A stretch of DNA of 64,000 nucleotides from an uncultured Lachnospiraceae bacterium. Lineage in GTDB: Bacteria > Bacillota_A > Clostridia > Lachnospirales > Lachnospiraceae. A program made the translations under genes and the position numbers. This document shows, piece by piece, positions 1-9,392 of the stretch. The stretch is from contig CATOMC010000005.1 of NCBI GenBank assembly GCA_951801245.1, positions 45,980-109,979 on the forward strand, in the 5' to 3' direction. The notes under the pieces were generated by a model that was not told where the DNA came from, ran no database searches, and saw only the letters and a list, made by a program, of their open reading frames with translations. How positions within the stretch are numbered: the stretch's first letter is position 1; each line of letters opens with the position of its first letter.

Positions 1-146
1 CTCCGTTACGCGATAGCTGCGCGATATTTAACACCGCCAAATATGCTATTTTATGGTAAAATCCGCTTGACTTTGTCACCATCACCTGACACAATATAAG
101 TGCAACATTACAATTTCAACATGAAGTGAGAAAAGGGGAATTTTTC

Positions 147-470
147 ATGATGTACATGCACTATTGTAAGCGTTGCCATCGGGTCTATATGTTAAACGGC
201 CACAAACAACTCTGTCCGAAATGTCGTGAAACCATCACAGAGTTAAAACTGACCTATATGGACTATGCGTCCATGGACGAACGATCAAGAACTTTGTTTT
301 GCAGCTGCTGTGCTGACGAAGAGCAGTTAAAGAAGCTGAGTACTACATACCGTATGTACAAATACAGCAAGTGGTATAAAGAACTGCAAAAACAGCTTAC
401 GCCGCAAACGATCATCGCCTATCCCGTCATAGACCAGGCGCCGATGGAAAACGCCCTGTCAATGAGTTGA
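147..470 (+). CDS. Small zinc-ribbon-like protein, function unknown
   Basis: A 107-residue cytoplasmic protein with three cysteine clusters (CKRC near residue 7, CPKC near 23 and CSCC near 52) that probably bind zinc. The rest is rich in Lys, Tyr and Glu and has no membrane segment or signal peptide. A GTG start at 126 is possible, but AAAAGGGG at about 132-139 sits the right distance before the ATG at 147, so that start is preferred. It stands alone and is followed by a strong hairpin at 516-563. The zinc-binding reading rests only on the cysteine spacing; I do not recognise a named family. Confidence 0.7.
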   Translation: MMYMHYCKRCHRVYMLNGHKQLCPKCRETITELKLTYMDYASMDERSRTLFCSCCADEEQLKKLSTTYRMYKYSKWYKELQKQLTPQTIIAYPVIDQAPMENALSMS

Positions 471-515
471 CAGGCAGGTGTGTTCCTGCTTTGCCGGACA
501 CACGGCACGATGCCG

Positions 516-563
516 AAGAAGAGCGCGTCCCAGAATCAGCGGATTTTAGGACGCGCTCTTCTT
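516..563 (+). terminator. Hairpin terminator after the zinc-ribbon gene
   Basis: A perfect 15-bp inverted repeat (516-530 against 549-563) with an 18-nt loop. The left arm begins AAGAAG and the right arm ends CTTCTT, but a long T run is lacking. It lies 46 bp after the stop codon, so it probably ends that transcript and separates it from the SGNH gene. Confidence 0.65.
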
Positions 564-684
564 GTATCCTGCAAAATTAAGAAAAACGTAATGAATAAAT
601 AATAGTAAGGCATGGATTTTTCTAAAAAATCATAGTAAAATGAAATATATTTTAAGAAACACAGGAAAGGTAAGAGAACAAATC

Positions 685-1713
685 ATGAAACAAAACAGAG
701 AAAAGAAACAGACATCCGTAATCGATAGAGAAGAAGAAAGAGCCGTTTCCAAAAAGGGCAGACATCTTCCTGTCAACATACACATAATTCTGCTTGCTGC
801 CATCGTACTTGTCATTGGCTTTTCGGCATTTCGTCTCTATCAGTGGGACAAGGGGGGGATACAAGTAGACTATGACCCCGGCCAGCAGACCACGGAGTTC
901 GATGTGGAAGTACTTGACAGCATCATTCCGCTGGCTCCAGACAAGCTGGAAGGCCATGAAGACGACGGCGTAACGTCAATCCTCTGTCTGGGCGACGACC
1001 CCTTTTCCTTAGACCAGGGAGAAGGCGGCCTGGCAGAACAAATTGCCCAAAAGACAGGTGCAGCCGTCTATAACGGCTCCTTTACCGGCACCACTATCGC
1101 ACCGGCATCCGGAACCTTCACCGAGGGAGATATGATGGACGCCTTTTCCTTCCTGTATGTGGCAGACAGCCTGGCCCGCGATGATTTTCAGTTGATGAAG
1201 ACGGCCGCTGCCTACAGCAGTGATGATAATTTCCCCATCACTGTCGACATGCTTTCGAATCTGGATATGAACAGCATTGACATCCTCTGCATCATGTATG
1301 ATGCCAGCGACTATATCAACAAACGCCCCAGCGATGACCCCAACGAACCTTTAAACCCAATCACCTACACCGGCGCCCTGCGCACAGGCATCAAGGCAAT
1401 TCAGAAAGCCTATCCACATATCCGTATTGTGATCATGTCACATACTTTCTGCCACACGATCAACGAGGAAGGCAACTTCGAAAACGGCGACCGGGTGGAT
1501 TTAGGACATGGCACACTGAGCCACTACCTCCAGAAAGAGCGGGATGTCTCTTTGGACTGCGGTGTCTCCTTCATTGATAACTTCTACGGATCAGTCAATG
1601 AAGATAATTATCTGGACTATATGACGGATTATATCCACTTCAATGATGCAGGAAGAGAACGGCTGGCCTCCCGGTTTGTGGAGTGCATCTTCCCGGCCGG
1701 GAAGGAAGAATAG
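685..1713 (+). CDS. Membrane-anchored SGNH-hydrolase-like protein with altered nucleophile motif
   Basis: A 342-residue protein with a charged N-terminus, one membrane segment (about 30-52) and an extracytoplasmic domain resembling SGNH/GDSL esterases. The block I position reads LCLGDD (about 101-105), with Asp where the family has the nucleophilic Ser. A block II-like NGSFTG, a YDASDY segment and a C-terminal D-x-x-H motif (DYIHFND) are present. The ATG at 640 has no Shine-Dalgarno sequence; 685 follows AGGAAAGG/AAGAG and begins MKQN. It is monocistronic between two hairpins. It could be a catalytically altered or inactive relative of the acyl-transferring SGNH proteins elsewhere in the window. 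Confidence 0.7.
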   Translation: MKQNREKKQTSVIDREEERAVSKKGRHLPVNIHIILLAAIVLVIGFSAFRLYQWDKGGIQVDYDPGQQTTEFDVEVLDSIIPLAPDKLEGHEDDGVTSILCLGDDPFSLDQGEGGLAEQIAQKTGAAVYNGSFTGTTIAPASGTFTEGDMMDAFSFLYVADSLARDDFQLMKTAAAYSSDDNFPITVDMLSNLDMNSIDILCIMYDASDYINKRPSDDPNEPLNPITYTGALRTGIKAIQKAYPHIRIVIMSHTFCHTINEEGNFENGDRVDLGHGTLSHYLQKERDVSLDCGVSFIDNFYGSVNEDNYLDYMTDYIHFNDAGRERLASRFVECIFPAGKEE

Positions 1714-1719
1714 AAAGAA

Positions 1720-1767
1720 AATCCGCCGGCAGCAGAAGGAACGGATCTGCTGCCGGCGGATTATTTT
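1720..1767 (+). terminator. Rho-independent terminator after the SGNH-like gene
   Basis: A perfect 17-bp GC-rich inverted repeat (1720-1736 with 1746-1762) is followed by ATTTTT. It begins 7 bp after the stop codon. Stem and tail form a standard intrinsic terminator. Confidence 0.9.
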
Positions 1768-1801
1768 TACTTTATCAATGCCCCTGTGATAAACTGCTAA
1801 A

Positions 1802-2690
1802 TCAGCCAGACCGGCACATGCCAGTTTTTTCGTCCACTGGCAGTAAATCATTTGCCATGCAGATCACGCTTCCCGTCCCTATTTCTACTTTTAGAGATTC
1901 TAACTCCCCGAATACCTCTTTACGGGTCACAGGCTGTAAAACACGGAAATTCTTAATGGCTGTTTTACCGGGTGACGCCGCCTTTTTCAGCTCCATCGGG
2001 GAAAGTATACCGTTCTGATATAATACAGACCAGTATCTAAAAAATGAAGGAGCGGCATTTTAACAACACGTTTGAGCACATTATTATGGTATGGCGGCAC
2101 CAGGACAATGATATGAGACGATACCAGGATTGAAAGCCACTTTTTGGCTGTTGGAGCCGAGATATCTGCGGCGCCTGCCAATTCCTCATAAACAACAGGC
2201 TTTGCAGTATGCGCGGCAACAATCGTCATAAAATTGTAAAACTGCGTTTCATCGGCAACCTGTGCAAAATCGCGGACATCTCTCTGCAGGTACGTGTCCA
2301 CATAGGAACGATAATAGGTTTCCAAGTCTACTTTGGGATAAGCGGTTCATTAAGTGTGCCGCATCCGTCTGGAACGGCTCACTTGGCTCCTGATAAATTT
2401 CTGCGTCAGACAATCCCAATAAGTTCACAATTCCAACCCGCCCGGCCAGACTCTCGCTCACATTTTCCATAAAACGGAATACCTGTGATCCCGTAATCCA
2501 GAAATCACCCTTTTTTTAGAACGGTCTATATTCATCTTGATGTAGGGCAATAATTCTGTTGCGTACTGAATCTCGTCAATCAATATCGGAAACATTTCAG
2601 ATATCCGTGCAATCGTATCTTCCGCAGCATGCTTGATATATGTCATGGCAATCTCTCCCTCCGTTACAGTACCAGCAATTCGGGCAAACT
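1802..2690 (-). pseudogene. Decayed AAA ATPase with DUF4143 C-terminus
   Basis: Read on the minus strand in several frames, this stretch gives ordered pieces of one ATPase of the AAA_14/DUF4143 type: a Walker-B-like LIDEIQ and a YIKMNID stretch (about 2458-2646), then GRVGIVNLLGLS (about 2420), then YVDTYLQRDVRDF and a winged-helix-like segment (1987-2325), and finally an ELKKAASPGK tail (1802-1996). One frame change falls in an A7 run at about 2512-2518, another near 2325-2345. The join near 1990 skips the middle of the C-terminal domain, suggesting an internal deletion. The P-loop N-terminus is missing: an in-frame TAG lies at about 2690. The family is often chromosomal debris of uncertain role. 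Clearly non-functional. Confidence 0.8.
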
Positions 2691-2750
2691 ATTCGTCTAT
2701 TCCAAATCACCATTTTAGCAGACATTGACAAATTGTCTACACAAGTCCTC

Positions 2751-3809
2751 TTACCACTCCACCGAAAACAACTCCTCAAAATCATACCGCCCGATCATCT
2801 TTCTGGTGCGCGCAAGTGCCTGTGCCATTTGTTCGGAAGAAGTCACCTCGCAGGTGCCGACCACAAAACATTCCGTCATATACCGGTTAATATCTTTATG
2901 GTAATGCGTATAGTCTGCATAATTATTTAAATCTGTCACGATCTCTTCCTGATCCGGGAAATAAAACACACGGACATTGTCATAAGAAAGCAGCCTGTCC
3001 GCAATGTACTGATACTCCGCCATCGTTGCTTCCAGATGGTTCTCTTTCATCACATCATTCCAATAAAGGATGCTGTAAGGCGGAAAGAACACATAAAATT
3101 CCGTCTCCGGATTCAGTTCGATATAAGGGCAGATATTCTGCGAAAGGTTCGCTTCCACACTGGCAAGATAAGCGTCAGCCGCCGTCTCCTGCTCCACCTG
3201 CATTGGATTCTCATAATTGTGCATGACCCACTGGATATTATAATATTCGTCCGTCCACCAGCTCTCATATACGGTGGAAAGGTCTGTCTTATCCGGATCG
3301 GCCGCCGGGCGCAGGATATAGTTTAAGAACACGTCTTTATTCCAGAGATAGGCCGCGTCATTCCATACCATATCATCGTACAGATACGCCGGGATCGGGT
3401 ACTTCGTCTCTTCCACGCCGCCGGTACAAGTCATCACATCGATACCGTAAAATACCGTCTTTACCTGATTGTCACTGTGGAAAATCCGCTCCATGATATT
3501 GGCCTGGTCTTTCGGATAGGCACCGCTGTAATTCAGTTTAATGGTATGAAGCCCCATCAGTTCCTCGAACCAGTCCGTATTGAAATTAACCGTCATAGAA
3601 GATCCTAATATCACGCTGTCATATTCCATATGCACCGCCATGCCCGGATTCTGGTTGATCTGATTGTCTACCAGATACGGAAACTTTGTAAGCGGCTCAT
3701 GATACTGGAAAAAGGGATCCACGCAGACTACCACAGCCGCCTCCAAAAGGAGCGCCGTGATGACTGCCAGTACACAGGCTATCATCCACTTCTTATATTT
3801 GTTCATCAT
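2751..3809 (-). CDS. SGNH/DltD-like partner of MBOAT acyltransferase
   Basis: A 352-residue protein with an N-terminal membrane anchor (about 9-30) and an extracytoplasmic domain that opens with DPFFQYHEPL. It carries GSS (69-71) as the nucleophile motif and a C-terminal D-x-x-H (DYTHYH), the hallmarks of DltD/AlgJ/PatB-type proteins that take an acyl group from an MBOAT protein and place it on a glycan. It lies downstream of the MBOAT gene at 3933 (123-bp gap, same strand) and shares its start and layout with the protein at 59022, which is longer by a C-terminal domain. RBS GAGGG is 6 nt before the ATG. The acyl group and target are not visible from sequence. Confidence 0.8.
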   Translation of the reverse strand: MMNKYKKWMIACVLAVITALLLEAAVVVCVDPFFQYHEPLTKFPYLVDNQINQNPGMAVHMEYDSVILGSSMTVNFNTDWFEELMGLHTIKLNYSGAYPKDQANIMERIFHSDNQVKTVFYGIDVMTCTGGVEETKYPIPAYLYDDMVWNDAAYLWNKDVFLNYILRPAADPDKTDLSTVYESWWTDEYYNIQWVMHNYENPMQVEQETAADAYLASVEANLSQNICPYIELNPETEFYVFFPPYSILYWNDVMKENHLEATMAEYQYIADRLLSYDNVRVFYFPDQEEIVTDLNNYADYTHYHKDINRYMTECFVVGTCEVTSSEQMAQALARTRKMIGRYDFEELFSVEW

Positions 3810-3932
3810 CCGATTCCCTCATTCTGTTTCACTCCCTCAATTGCGTATCCTGTCTGTGTCACACAAAGGCCGGCTTCCGACCTGGATTCTCAGACTCTTT
3901 TACTGACTGCGCACATCACCACAATCTGCGTC

Positions 3933-5504
3933 TCAGAAATTAAAGTACAAAAAGGTGCTGACCCCTGAAAATGTAAGAATGCTCCACACCATCAACACCG
4001 CCAGGACAATCACGGATCCTGCACGGTACTTTACCCTCTCCATCCGCTGCGCTGCATTGGCACCCACAAGCGCCAGATAAAGTCCTGCCGCCAGTATCAA
4101 CGCCATCAGGATATATCTGCTGTAGGGTCTGTTGTCCAGGTGTAAGATTTTGATGACATACCAGAATTCATCCAGCCGGAAACACTCCGCCAGGTCAAGG
4201 GATACCTTCTGCACCTTTCCTTTCAGGGCCGTCATCAGCATGCGGTTGGCCTGCGCAATATCCTGTGCCCGGAAATAGACCCAGGCAATGCTCACATAAG
4301 AGAACAGGAGCAATTGTGACAATACTGTCACAAATTTCGCACCTACCTTCCGCCGTAAGGACTTTACATCTGCCGCCTTATATATGACATCTCTGCCATG
4401 TTCTTTCTTCTGCCCGCCTGTCTCCTGCATGGTATCTTTACAATACCGCCTGTCACTGCTCCGGATCTGCTTTTGCCAGAATCTTGTCACCACATACAAC
4501 ACACCATGCATGGCACCCCAGACCATATAATTCCACCCGGCGCCATGCCACAGACCGCTGAGTACAAAGACGATCATCAGGTTCCCATACATCCTGGCCC
4601 GGCCTTTGCGGTTGCCGCCAAGCGGTATATAGACATACTTGGTAAAGAAGCGGTTCAGGGTAATATGCCATCGCTTCCAGAAATCCACAATATTAAAAGC
4701 CTTATAAGGCGAATCAAAATTCACCGGGATTTCTATGCCAAGCATCTTGCCAAGCCCCCGCGCCATATCACAATAACCGCTGAAATCAAAATATAACTGT
4801 AAGGCATAGAACACGATCACAAGCACTGCATCCGCCTGCCCCAGAAATGCCAGATTATCATAGCCGTAATCCACACCCGTACCGAAAGTATCTGCAATCA
4901 ATACCTTCTTGGCAAGACCCAGGACAAAGAGTCCGAATCCCTCCGCGATCTGCTCCCACTTACACGTTTCCTGCCCCACCTTACGAAACTGCGGCAGCAT
5001 TTCATCATGATTGACAATCGGCCCGGCAATCAACTGCGGGAAAAAGGAGACAAACAGCGCATAATCCAGCAGTCCGCAGTTTCTCACCTCTCCCCGGTAA
5101 GTGTCCACCACAAAGGATATCTGCTGAAAAGTGAAAAAACTGATTCCCAGAGGAAGCAAAATCCCGCGCAGCAGAAACGACGAACCAAACACCGCGTTGA
5201 CCGTGGAGAGAAAGAAGTCAAAATATTTAAAGTAAAACAGGATACCCAAATCCCCTGCCACCGCCAGAATCATCAGCTTTTTATCCGGATTCTTTGATAA
5301 CAGCAGATGGAAGATATAATTGAAAGCGATACTGCCCGCCATGATTAAAAGATAAGACAGGTTGAAATATCCGTAAAACCAAAATGACATAACCGTCAGA
5401 AATACTTTAGCCGCCTCCGGCCTTTTCATCCGAAGCAGGCCGTAATACCCAAACAGGCACAGCGGAAAAAATATAAAGACAAATATATAAGAATTAAACA
5501 GCAT
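3933..5504 (-). CDS. MBOAT family O-acyltransferase
   Basis: A 523-residue polytopic membrane protein of the membrane-bound O-acyltransferase family (DltB/AlgI/PatA type). Visible family motifs are FDSPYKA followed by DFWKRWHI, the loop KYVYIPLGG, and LSGLWHGAGW with the invariant His. The N-terminal MLFNSYIFVF is the usual family start; it begins at 5504 (GAGG 6 nt upstream), not at the longer in-frame 5570. It would move an acyl group, commonly acetyl, across the membrane for transfer by the SGNH partner at 2751. It is closest in style to the MBOAT protein at 60669. Confidence 0.9.
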   Translation of the reverse strand: MLFNSYIFVFIFFPLCLFGYYGLLRMKRPEAAKVFLTVMSFWFYGYFNLSYLLIMAGSIAFNYIFHLLLSKNPDKKLMILAVAGDLGILFYFKYFDFFLSTVNAVFGSSFLLRGILLPLGISFFTFQQISFVVDTYRGEVRNCGLLDYALFVSFFPQLIAGPIVNHDEMLPQFRKVGQETCKWEQIAEGFGLFVLGLAKKVLIADTFGTGVDYGYDNLAFLGQADAVLVIVFYALQLYFDFSGYCDMARGLGKMLGIEIPVNFDSPYKAFNIVDFWKRWHITLNRFFTKYVYIPLGGNRKGRARMYGNLMIVFVLSGLWHGAGWNYMVWGAMHGVLYVVTRFWQKQIRSSDRRYCKDTMQETGGQKKEHGRDVIYKAADVKSLRRKVGAKFVTVLSQLLLFSYVSIAWVYFRAQDIAQANRMLMTALKGKVQKVSLDLAECFRLDEFWYVIKILHLDNRPYSRYILMALILAAGLYLALVGANAAQRMERVKYRAGSVIVLAVLMVWSILTFSGVSTFLYFNF

Positions 5505-5595
5505 AACCTTCCTCACTTCTGCGTACATGCCCACGCACACCGGACTTTTCCAAACCGGCCGGCTTTTCATCCCTCCAGGAGAAACGCCCTGTGAT

Positions 5596-6357
5596 CTAAA
5601 GGATCATATCCTTATAAATCACATAAATCCCCACCTGGCCGTATACCTCATATCCGTAATCGGTCAGCGGCTCTTTGATCTGGCGATCCTGCCTGAGGAT
5701 CACATAGGCGCAGGGATACTCTCTGGCCAGTTCCACAAAATATGGCGTATCGATCACTTCCGACTCTTCCATGGCCTCATACATGGCATGATAATAATCC
5801 CACCTTTGGATCATCATCTCCCTGCCATAGGGCAGTTCAATAGCCGTACTGTACTGGCGCACATACTGCACCAGTTCGCCCGGCATCAGCACCATGATAC
5901 GCCCTTCTTCCGGTTCAATCAGATCTACAACATCTATCACGTCCTGTGGCAGGTGATAAGCGTTCTGGGCTTTGGATATATTGACGCTGTCATAGACATA
6001 GTCCCCGCCTGCCACAATGGCCGCACACAGGATAATAAGCCCGATCCTGCGGTGCTTTCCCATCAATTTGATAAATCCATAGGCCGTCACAAGGCTCATC
6101 TGCAGAAGCCACAAAAGACGGTAATAGGTCTCCGAATCCTCCAAAACCCGCACAAAGCCTTTCCGAAACAAAGGACAGAAAAAGGCCGCCAGAAGCAGTG
6201 TGGGCGCATAGACAAGAATCGCCCGCCGGTGCTTATCCTTCTCCGCAAACCACAGATAAAAAAGCGCAAGCAGATACAGTCCCGCCAGAAACTTATACTG
6301 GTGAAACCCCATATAATTCTTAAATATCACAACACTCTCCAGAAAAATACCCCACAT
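5596..6357 (-). CDS. Membrane protein, companion of the DUF6077-like protein
   Basis: A 253-residue protein with about five hydrophobic segments in the first 130 residues, then a soluble C-terminal part (about 135-253) rich in Asp, Glu and Tyr. It starts 16 bp after the preceding gene in the same operon. The C-terminal part, with its LMPGELVQY and YVILRQD stretches, resembles the extracytoplasmic ends of GT-C-like membrane proteins. It may be the detached C-terminal half of the DUF6077-type protein upstream. No catalytic motif is recognisable. Confidence 0.6.
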   Translation of the reverse strand: MWGIFLESVVIFKNYMGFHQYKFLAGLYLLALFYLWFAEKDKHRRAILVYAPTLLLAAFFCPLFRKGFVRVLEDSETYYRLLWLLQMSLVTAYGFIKLMGKHRRIGLIILCAAIVAGGDYVYDSVNISKAQNAYHLPQDVIDVVDLIEPEEGRIMVLMPGELVQYVRQYSTAIELPYGREMMIQRWDYYHAMYEAMEESEVIDTPYFVELAREYPCAYVILRQDRQIKEPLTDYGYEVYGQVGIYVIYKDMIL

Positions 6358-6373
6358 ATGCCCGCTCCCGTTA

Positions 6374-7525
6374 TCATGACAGTAAATAACTATACGCCAT
6401 CACCACATAAATCCCCATATAGACCAGATTCGGGATACACACCGCCCCCAGCCTGATCAATACCTTAAAGTCCCGTTCCACGATCATCAGCACAAAAGCC
6501 GTCACCGCCATCAGGATAGAGACTAAGAAAACCGCAATAGAACTGCAGATTCCAGCCGTCATATTGACACATACCAATAGAAGCCACAATCCCGTATCTG
6601 CCCGTTTTTTCCTCTTAATCCCGTCATAAATCAATAGCAGCAGCCACAACATGGCCGGGATCACCAGACTGCCTGCCACCGACTTGCCCTGCCAGGTTCT
6701 GGTCAGGAAAAAGGTCTCGTTGGTGTAGATCGACACATTGCCGAATATCTGAAACAATCCCATCACGATCATAAAGACCGGTAAATTGACATATTTGTCA
6801 GAAAACAAAAACTTTCCCATCTGAAAATATAACAGATATGTCAGAGGTATCAGCAAAAGCGGCATCACCAGATGAGACACAATCGTGGCATGGATCCCGC
6901 TTCCGGCTGCCAGGAAGCCGATCCACATAGGAAACACCGCCAGCACATGCCGCACATCCAGCCCCGTGGAACCGCCCGTATAGGGCAGAATCCGATACAT
7001 GACGCCTGCCTCCTGGGCAAGTAACGACTCCGTCACATAATAAGCGTCATCCCCGTCAAAGCTCATGCAGGCCGCCGCCTGATAAAGCTGAAAACCAAGA
7101 ATCGCCCAAAATAATATCCACTCGATCCGCTCTTCCCAGGACATCTCCCGGATACGGCATCTTATGCGGTCAAACAATGTGACATTTGTGTCATTTGTCT
7201 GATCTCCGTCCCTGCCATTCCACGGACCAAACAGCAGGCCGGAATTGCCCTTTTTTGCATTCCGATACCACATAACGATTCCGCAGACCGCACAGAAGAC
7301 CGCCAGCACCACAAACCATATGGAAGCCTTACGAAAGTTGTTATACTTTACCCACAAAACTGCCGGAATCGTGATCAGCCCGTACAGCGCCCACATCACA
7401 AAATAACCCGCAAGCAGAGTAAATCCCAGGCTCCTTTTATTCGCCGATATGAAATTCGCCGGTATCAGCCCGATGCAAAGCGGGACGATCACCAGCCAGA
7501 ACAATAAGCTGACGACTGCTGCCAT
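6374..7525 (-). CDS. DUF6077-like polytopic membrane protein (GT-C-like)
   Basis: A 383-residue protein with about ten membrane segments. After the first few helices comes an acidic motif, MSFDGDDAYYV, as in DUF6077 proteins and comparable to the Asp-rich first loop of GT-C glycosyltransferases. The start at 7525 has AGAGGAG 5 nt upstream; the longer frame from 7585 has none. It is first in an operon with the 253-residue protein, an MBOAT and an SGNH protein, behind a candidate promoter at 7626. It probably takes part in extracytoplasmic glycosylation; donor and acceptor are unknown. It is shorter than full GT-C enzymes, with the C-terminal part perhaps supplied by the next gene. Confidence 0.65.
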   Translation of the reverse strand: MAAVVSLLFWLVIVPLCIGLIPANFISANKRSLGFTLLAGYFVMWALYGLITIPAVLWVKYNNFRKASIWFVVLAVFCAVCGIVMWYRNAKKGNSGLLFGPWNGRDGDQTNDTNVTLFDRIRCRIREMSWEERIEWILFWAILGFQLYQAAACMSFDGDDAYYVTESLLAQEAGVMYRILPYTGGSTGLDVRHVLAVFPMWIGFLAAGSGIHATIVSHLVMPLLLIPLTYLLYFQMGKFLFSDKYVNLPVFMIVMGLFQIFGNVSIYTNETFFLTRTWQGKSVAGSLVIPAMLWLLLLIYDGIKRKKRADTGLWLLLVCVNMTAGICSSIAVFLVSILMAVTAFVLMIVERDFKVLIRLGAVCIPNLVYMGIYVVMAYSYLLS

Positions 7526-7625
7526 AAAAACTCCTCTTTTCTGGTATGCCTCTCTACGATAAGAAATACCGTCTTCCGATTCCATAGAAGCGTATAAACA
7601 GACATTTCCCAGTCATAATAGTTGT

Positions 7626-7631
7626 AGTATA
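7626..7631 (-). promoter_or_regulatory. Extended -10 box for the leftward DUF6077/MBOAT operon
   Basis: On the minus strand the sequence reads TGGTATACT, an extended -10 (TGnTATACT). No convincing -35 lies 17 bp upstream. It sits about 100 bp before the start codon at 7525, in the divergent gap between this operon and the FAD enzyme gene at 7785. Confidence 0.35.
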
Positions 7632-7784
7632 CCACATTTGAGACATTTTACATAGACCAACTGTGCTATCTTTTTAAAGCGCTGTACTGTACATCCCTTC
7701 CCAAATATGGTAAACTATTTAGTATCTTTGGGTATAAGCATTGTTACCTTTTTACGCTGTACCCGCATAACTACGAGGTATCCC

Positions 7785-9341
7785 ATGAAAAAAGTATATG
7801 TGATCGGCGCAGGGCCTGCGGGACTTACGGCCGCTTACGAATTATTAAAACGCAGTAACGATTATGAAGTCACCGTCTTAGAAGAATCCGATGCCATGGG
7901 CGGCATCTCCAAGACCGTCAATTATAAAGGCAACCGCATGGACATGGGCGGCCACCGCTTTTTCTCCAAAGTGCCGGAAGTCAATGCCTGGTGGGACCGA
8001 ATGCTTCCAAGACAGGGGGCGCCCACCTATGATGATATTGTACTGCACCGCCAGATGACGCTAAATCCGGGTGGTCCGGATCCGGAGAAGGAAGACCGGG
8101 TCATGCTCCGCAGAAACCGGGTATCCCGTATCTATTTCAAACGGAGATTCTTTGACTATCCGATTTCCCTGAGACCGGAAACCTTTGTGAACATGGGACT
8201 GCTTACCACCCTGCAGGTTGGTTTCAGCTATCTTGCCTGCCTGATTCATAAGCGCAAAGAGAATTCGCTGGAAGATTTCTATATCAACCGCTTTGGTAAG
8301 AAACTCTATTCCATGTTCTTTGAAAACTACACCGAAAATCTCTGGGGACGCCATCCCAGTGAGATTGCGCCGGACTGGGGCGCACAGCGTGTCAAGGGAT
8401 TATCCATCACCGCCATCCTAAAGGACATCTTCGCCAAGATGCTCCCCGGGAAGAAAAACCGGGAGGTGGAGACTTCTCTGATCGAAGAATTCAGCTATCC
8501 CAAACTCGGCCCCGGCCAGCTCTGGGATGTGACCGCAGAAGAGATTGAAAAGATGGGTGGAACCATCCTTCGCCGCTGCAAAGCCACAAAGCTTCATAAA
8601 GACGCACACAACCATATCACCACTCTGACCTATGAAACGGAAGGACGGGAAGTGACCGTGGAGGGCGATATCTTTATCTCTTCCATGCCCGTCAAAGATC
8701 TTGTGGCAGGCATGAACGATGTGCCGAAAGCCGAGGCCGACATTGCGGCAGGGCTTCCCTACCGCGACTATATGACCGTAGGGCTTCTGCTGCCCAAGTT
8801 AAATCTTAAGAACAAGACCAAATTAAAAACCATCGGCAATATCGTGCCGGACTGCTGGGTCTATGTGCATGACAGGACCGTCCAGTTAGGCCGCTTCCAG
8901 ATTTACAATAACTGGTCTCCCTACATGATCAAAGACCTGGAACACACTGTCTGGGTGGGCCTGGAATATTTCTGTTTCGAGGGTGATAAGTACTGGAGCA
9001 TGTCTGATGAGGACTTTACGAAATTTGCGGTTGACGAAATCGTGGGCATGGGCCTGATCGACTCCCCGAAGGACGTGATGGATTCCCATGTGGAGCGTGT
9101 CAAGAAAGCATACCCTGCCTACTTTGACACCTACAAGGATATGGACAAGCTGGTGGACTACCTGAAAACTTTCGACAACCTCTACTGTGTGGGACGAAAC
9201 GGCCAACACCGCTACAACAACATCGACCACTCTATGGTGACTTCTTTCGAGACTGTGAAGAACATTGTAAACGGTGTTTCTTCCAAAGATAATGTCTGGA
9301 ATGTGAACACGGAGAAGGCGTACCATGAAGCAAAGGCATAG
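7785..9341 (+). CDS. FAD-dependent amino-oxidase/UDP-galactopyranose-mutase-like oxidoreductase
   Basis: A 518-residue cytoplasmic flavoprotein. The N-terminal [16 protein letters not shown] (about 4-19) is a Rossmann FAD-binding motif, followed by GGISKT and MDMGGHRFF, seen in NAD(P)/FAD-dependent proteins of the protoporphyrinogen-oxidase/UGM-like superfamily that occur in polysaccharide loci. A C-terminal [16 protein letters not shown] segment is the second FAD contact region. Start 7785 follows GAGG by 6 nt; the ATG at 7707 lacks an RBS. It is transcribed alone and ends at a hairpin. Mutase or oxidase action on a nucleotide sugar is an inference; the substrate is unknown. Confidence 0.8.
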   Translation: MKKVYVIGAGPAGLTAAYELLKRSNDYEVTVLEESDAMGGISKTVNYKGNRMDMGGHRFFSKVPEVNAWWDRMLPRQGAPTYDDIVLHRQMTLNPGGPDPEKEDRVMLRRNRVSRIYFKRRFFDYPISLRPETFVNMGLLTTLQVGFSYLACLIHKRKENSLEDFYINRFGKKLYSMFFENYTENLWGRHPSEIAPDWGAQRVKGLSITAILKDIFAKMLPGKKNREVETSLIEEFSYPKLGPGQLWDVTAEEIEKMGGTILRRCKATKLHKDAHNHITTLTYETEGREVTVEGDIFISSMPVKDLVAGMNDVPKAEADIAAGLPYRDYMTVGLLLPKLNLKNKTKLKTIGNIVPDCWVYVHDRTVQLGRFQIYNNWSPYMIKDLEHTVWVGLEYFCFEGDKYWSMSDEDFTKFAVDEIVGMGLIDSPKDVMDSHVERVKKAYPAYFDTYKDMDKLVDYLKTFDNLYCVGRNGQHRYNNIDHSMVTSFETVKNIVNGVSSKDNVWNVNTEKAYHEAKA

Positions 9342-9344
9342 CAC

Positions 9345-9390
9345 AAACCGGTTTATTGGATTATGTACCAGTAAACCGGTTTCTTTTTGT
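9345..9390 (+). terminator. Terminator after the FAD enzyme gene
   Basis: An 11-bp inverted repeat (AAACCGGTTTA at 9345-9355 and TAAACCGGTTT at 9372-9382) is followed by CTTTTT. It starts 3 bp after the stop at 9341 and lies just before the tail of the convergent ABC permease gene. Confidence 0.85.
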
Positions 9391-9392
9391 CC

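Noticed and set aside
67..95. TTGACT with CACAAT 17 bp later, a possible promoter for the first gene
   Set aside because: The -10 is poor, and alternatives a few bases away are equally good, so the start of transcription cannot be placed.
652..957. Minus-strand open frames opposite the SGNH-like gene
   Set aside because: They lack an RBS and family resemblance, and the plus-strand gene with terminator explains the region.
5527..6456. 309-codon plus-strand frame opposite the 5596 gene
   Set aside because: Its His/Pro/Arg-rich composition is typical of an antisense shadow, and no RBS is present.
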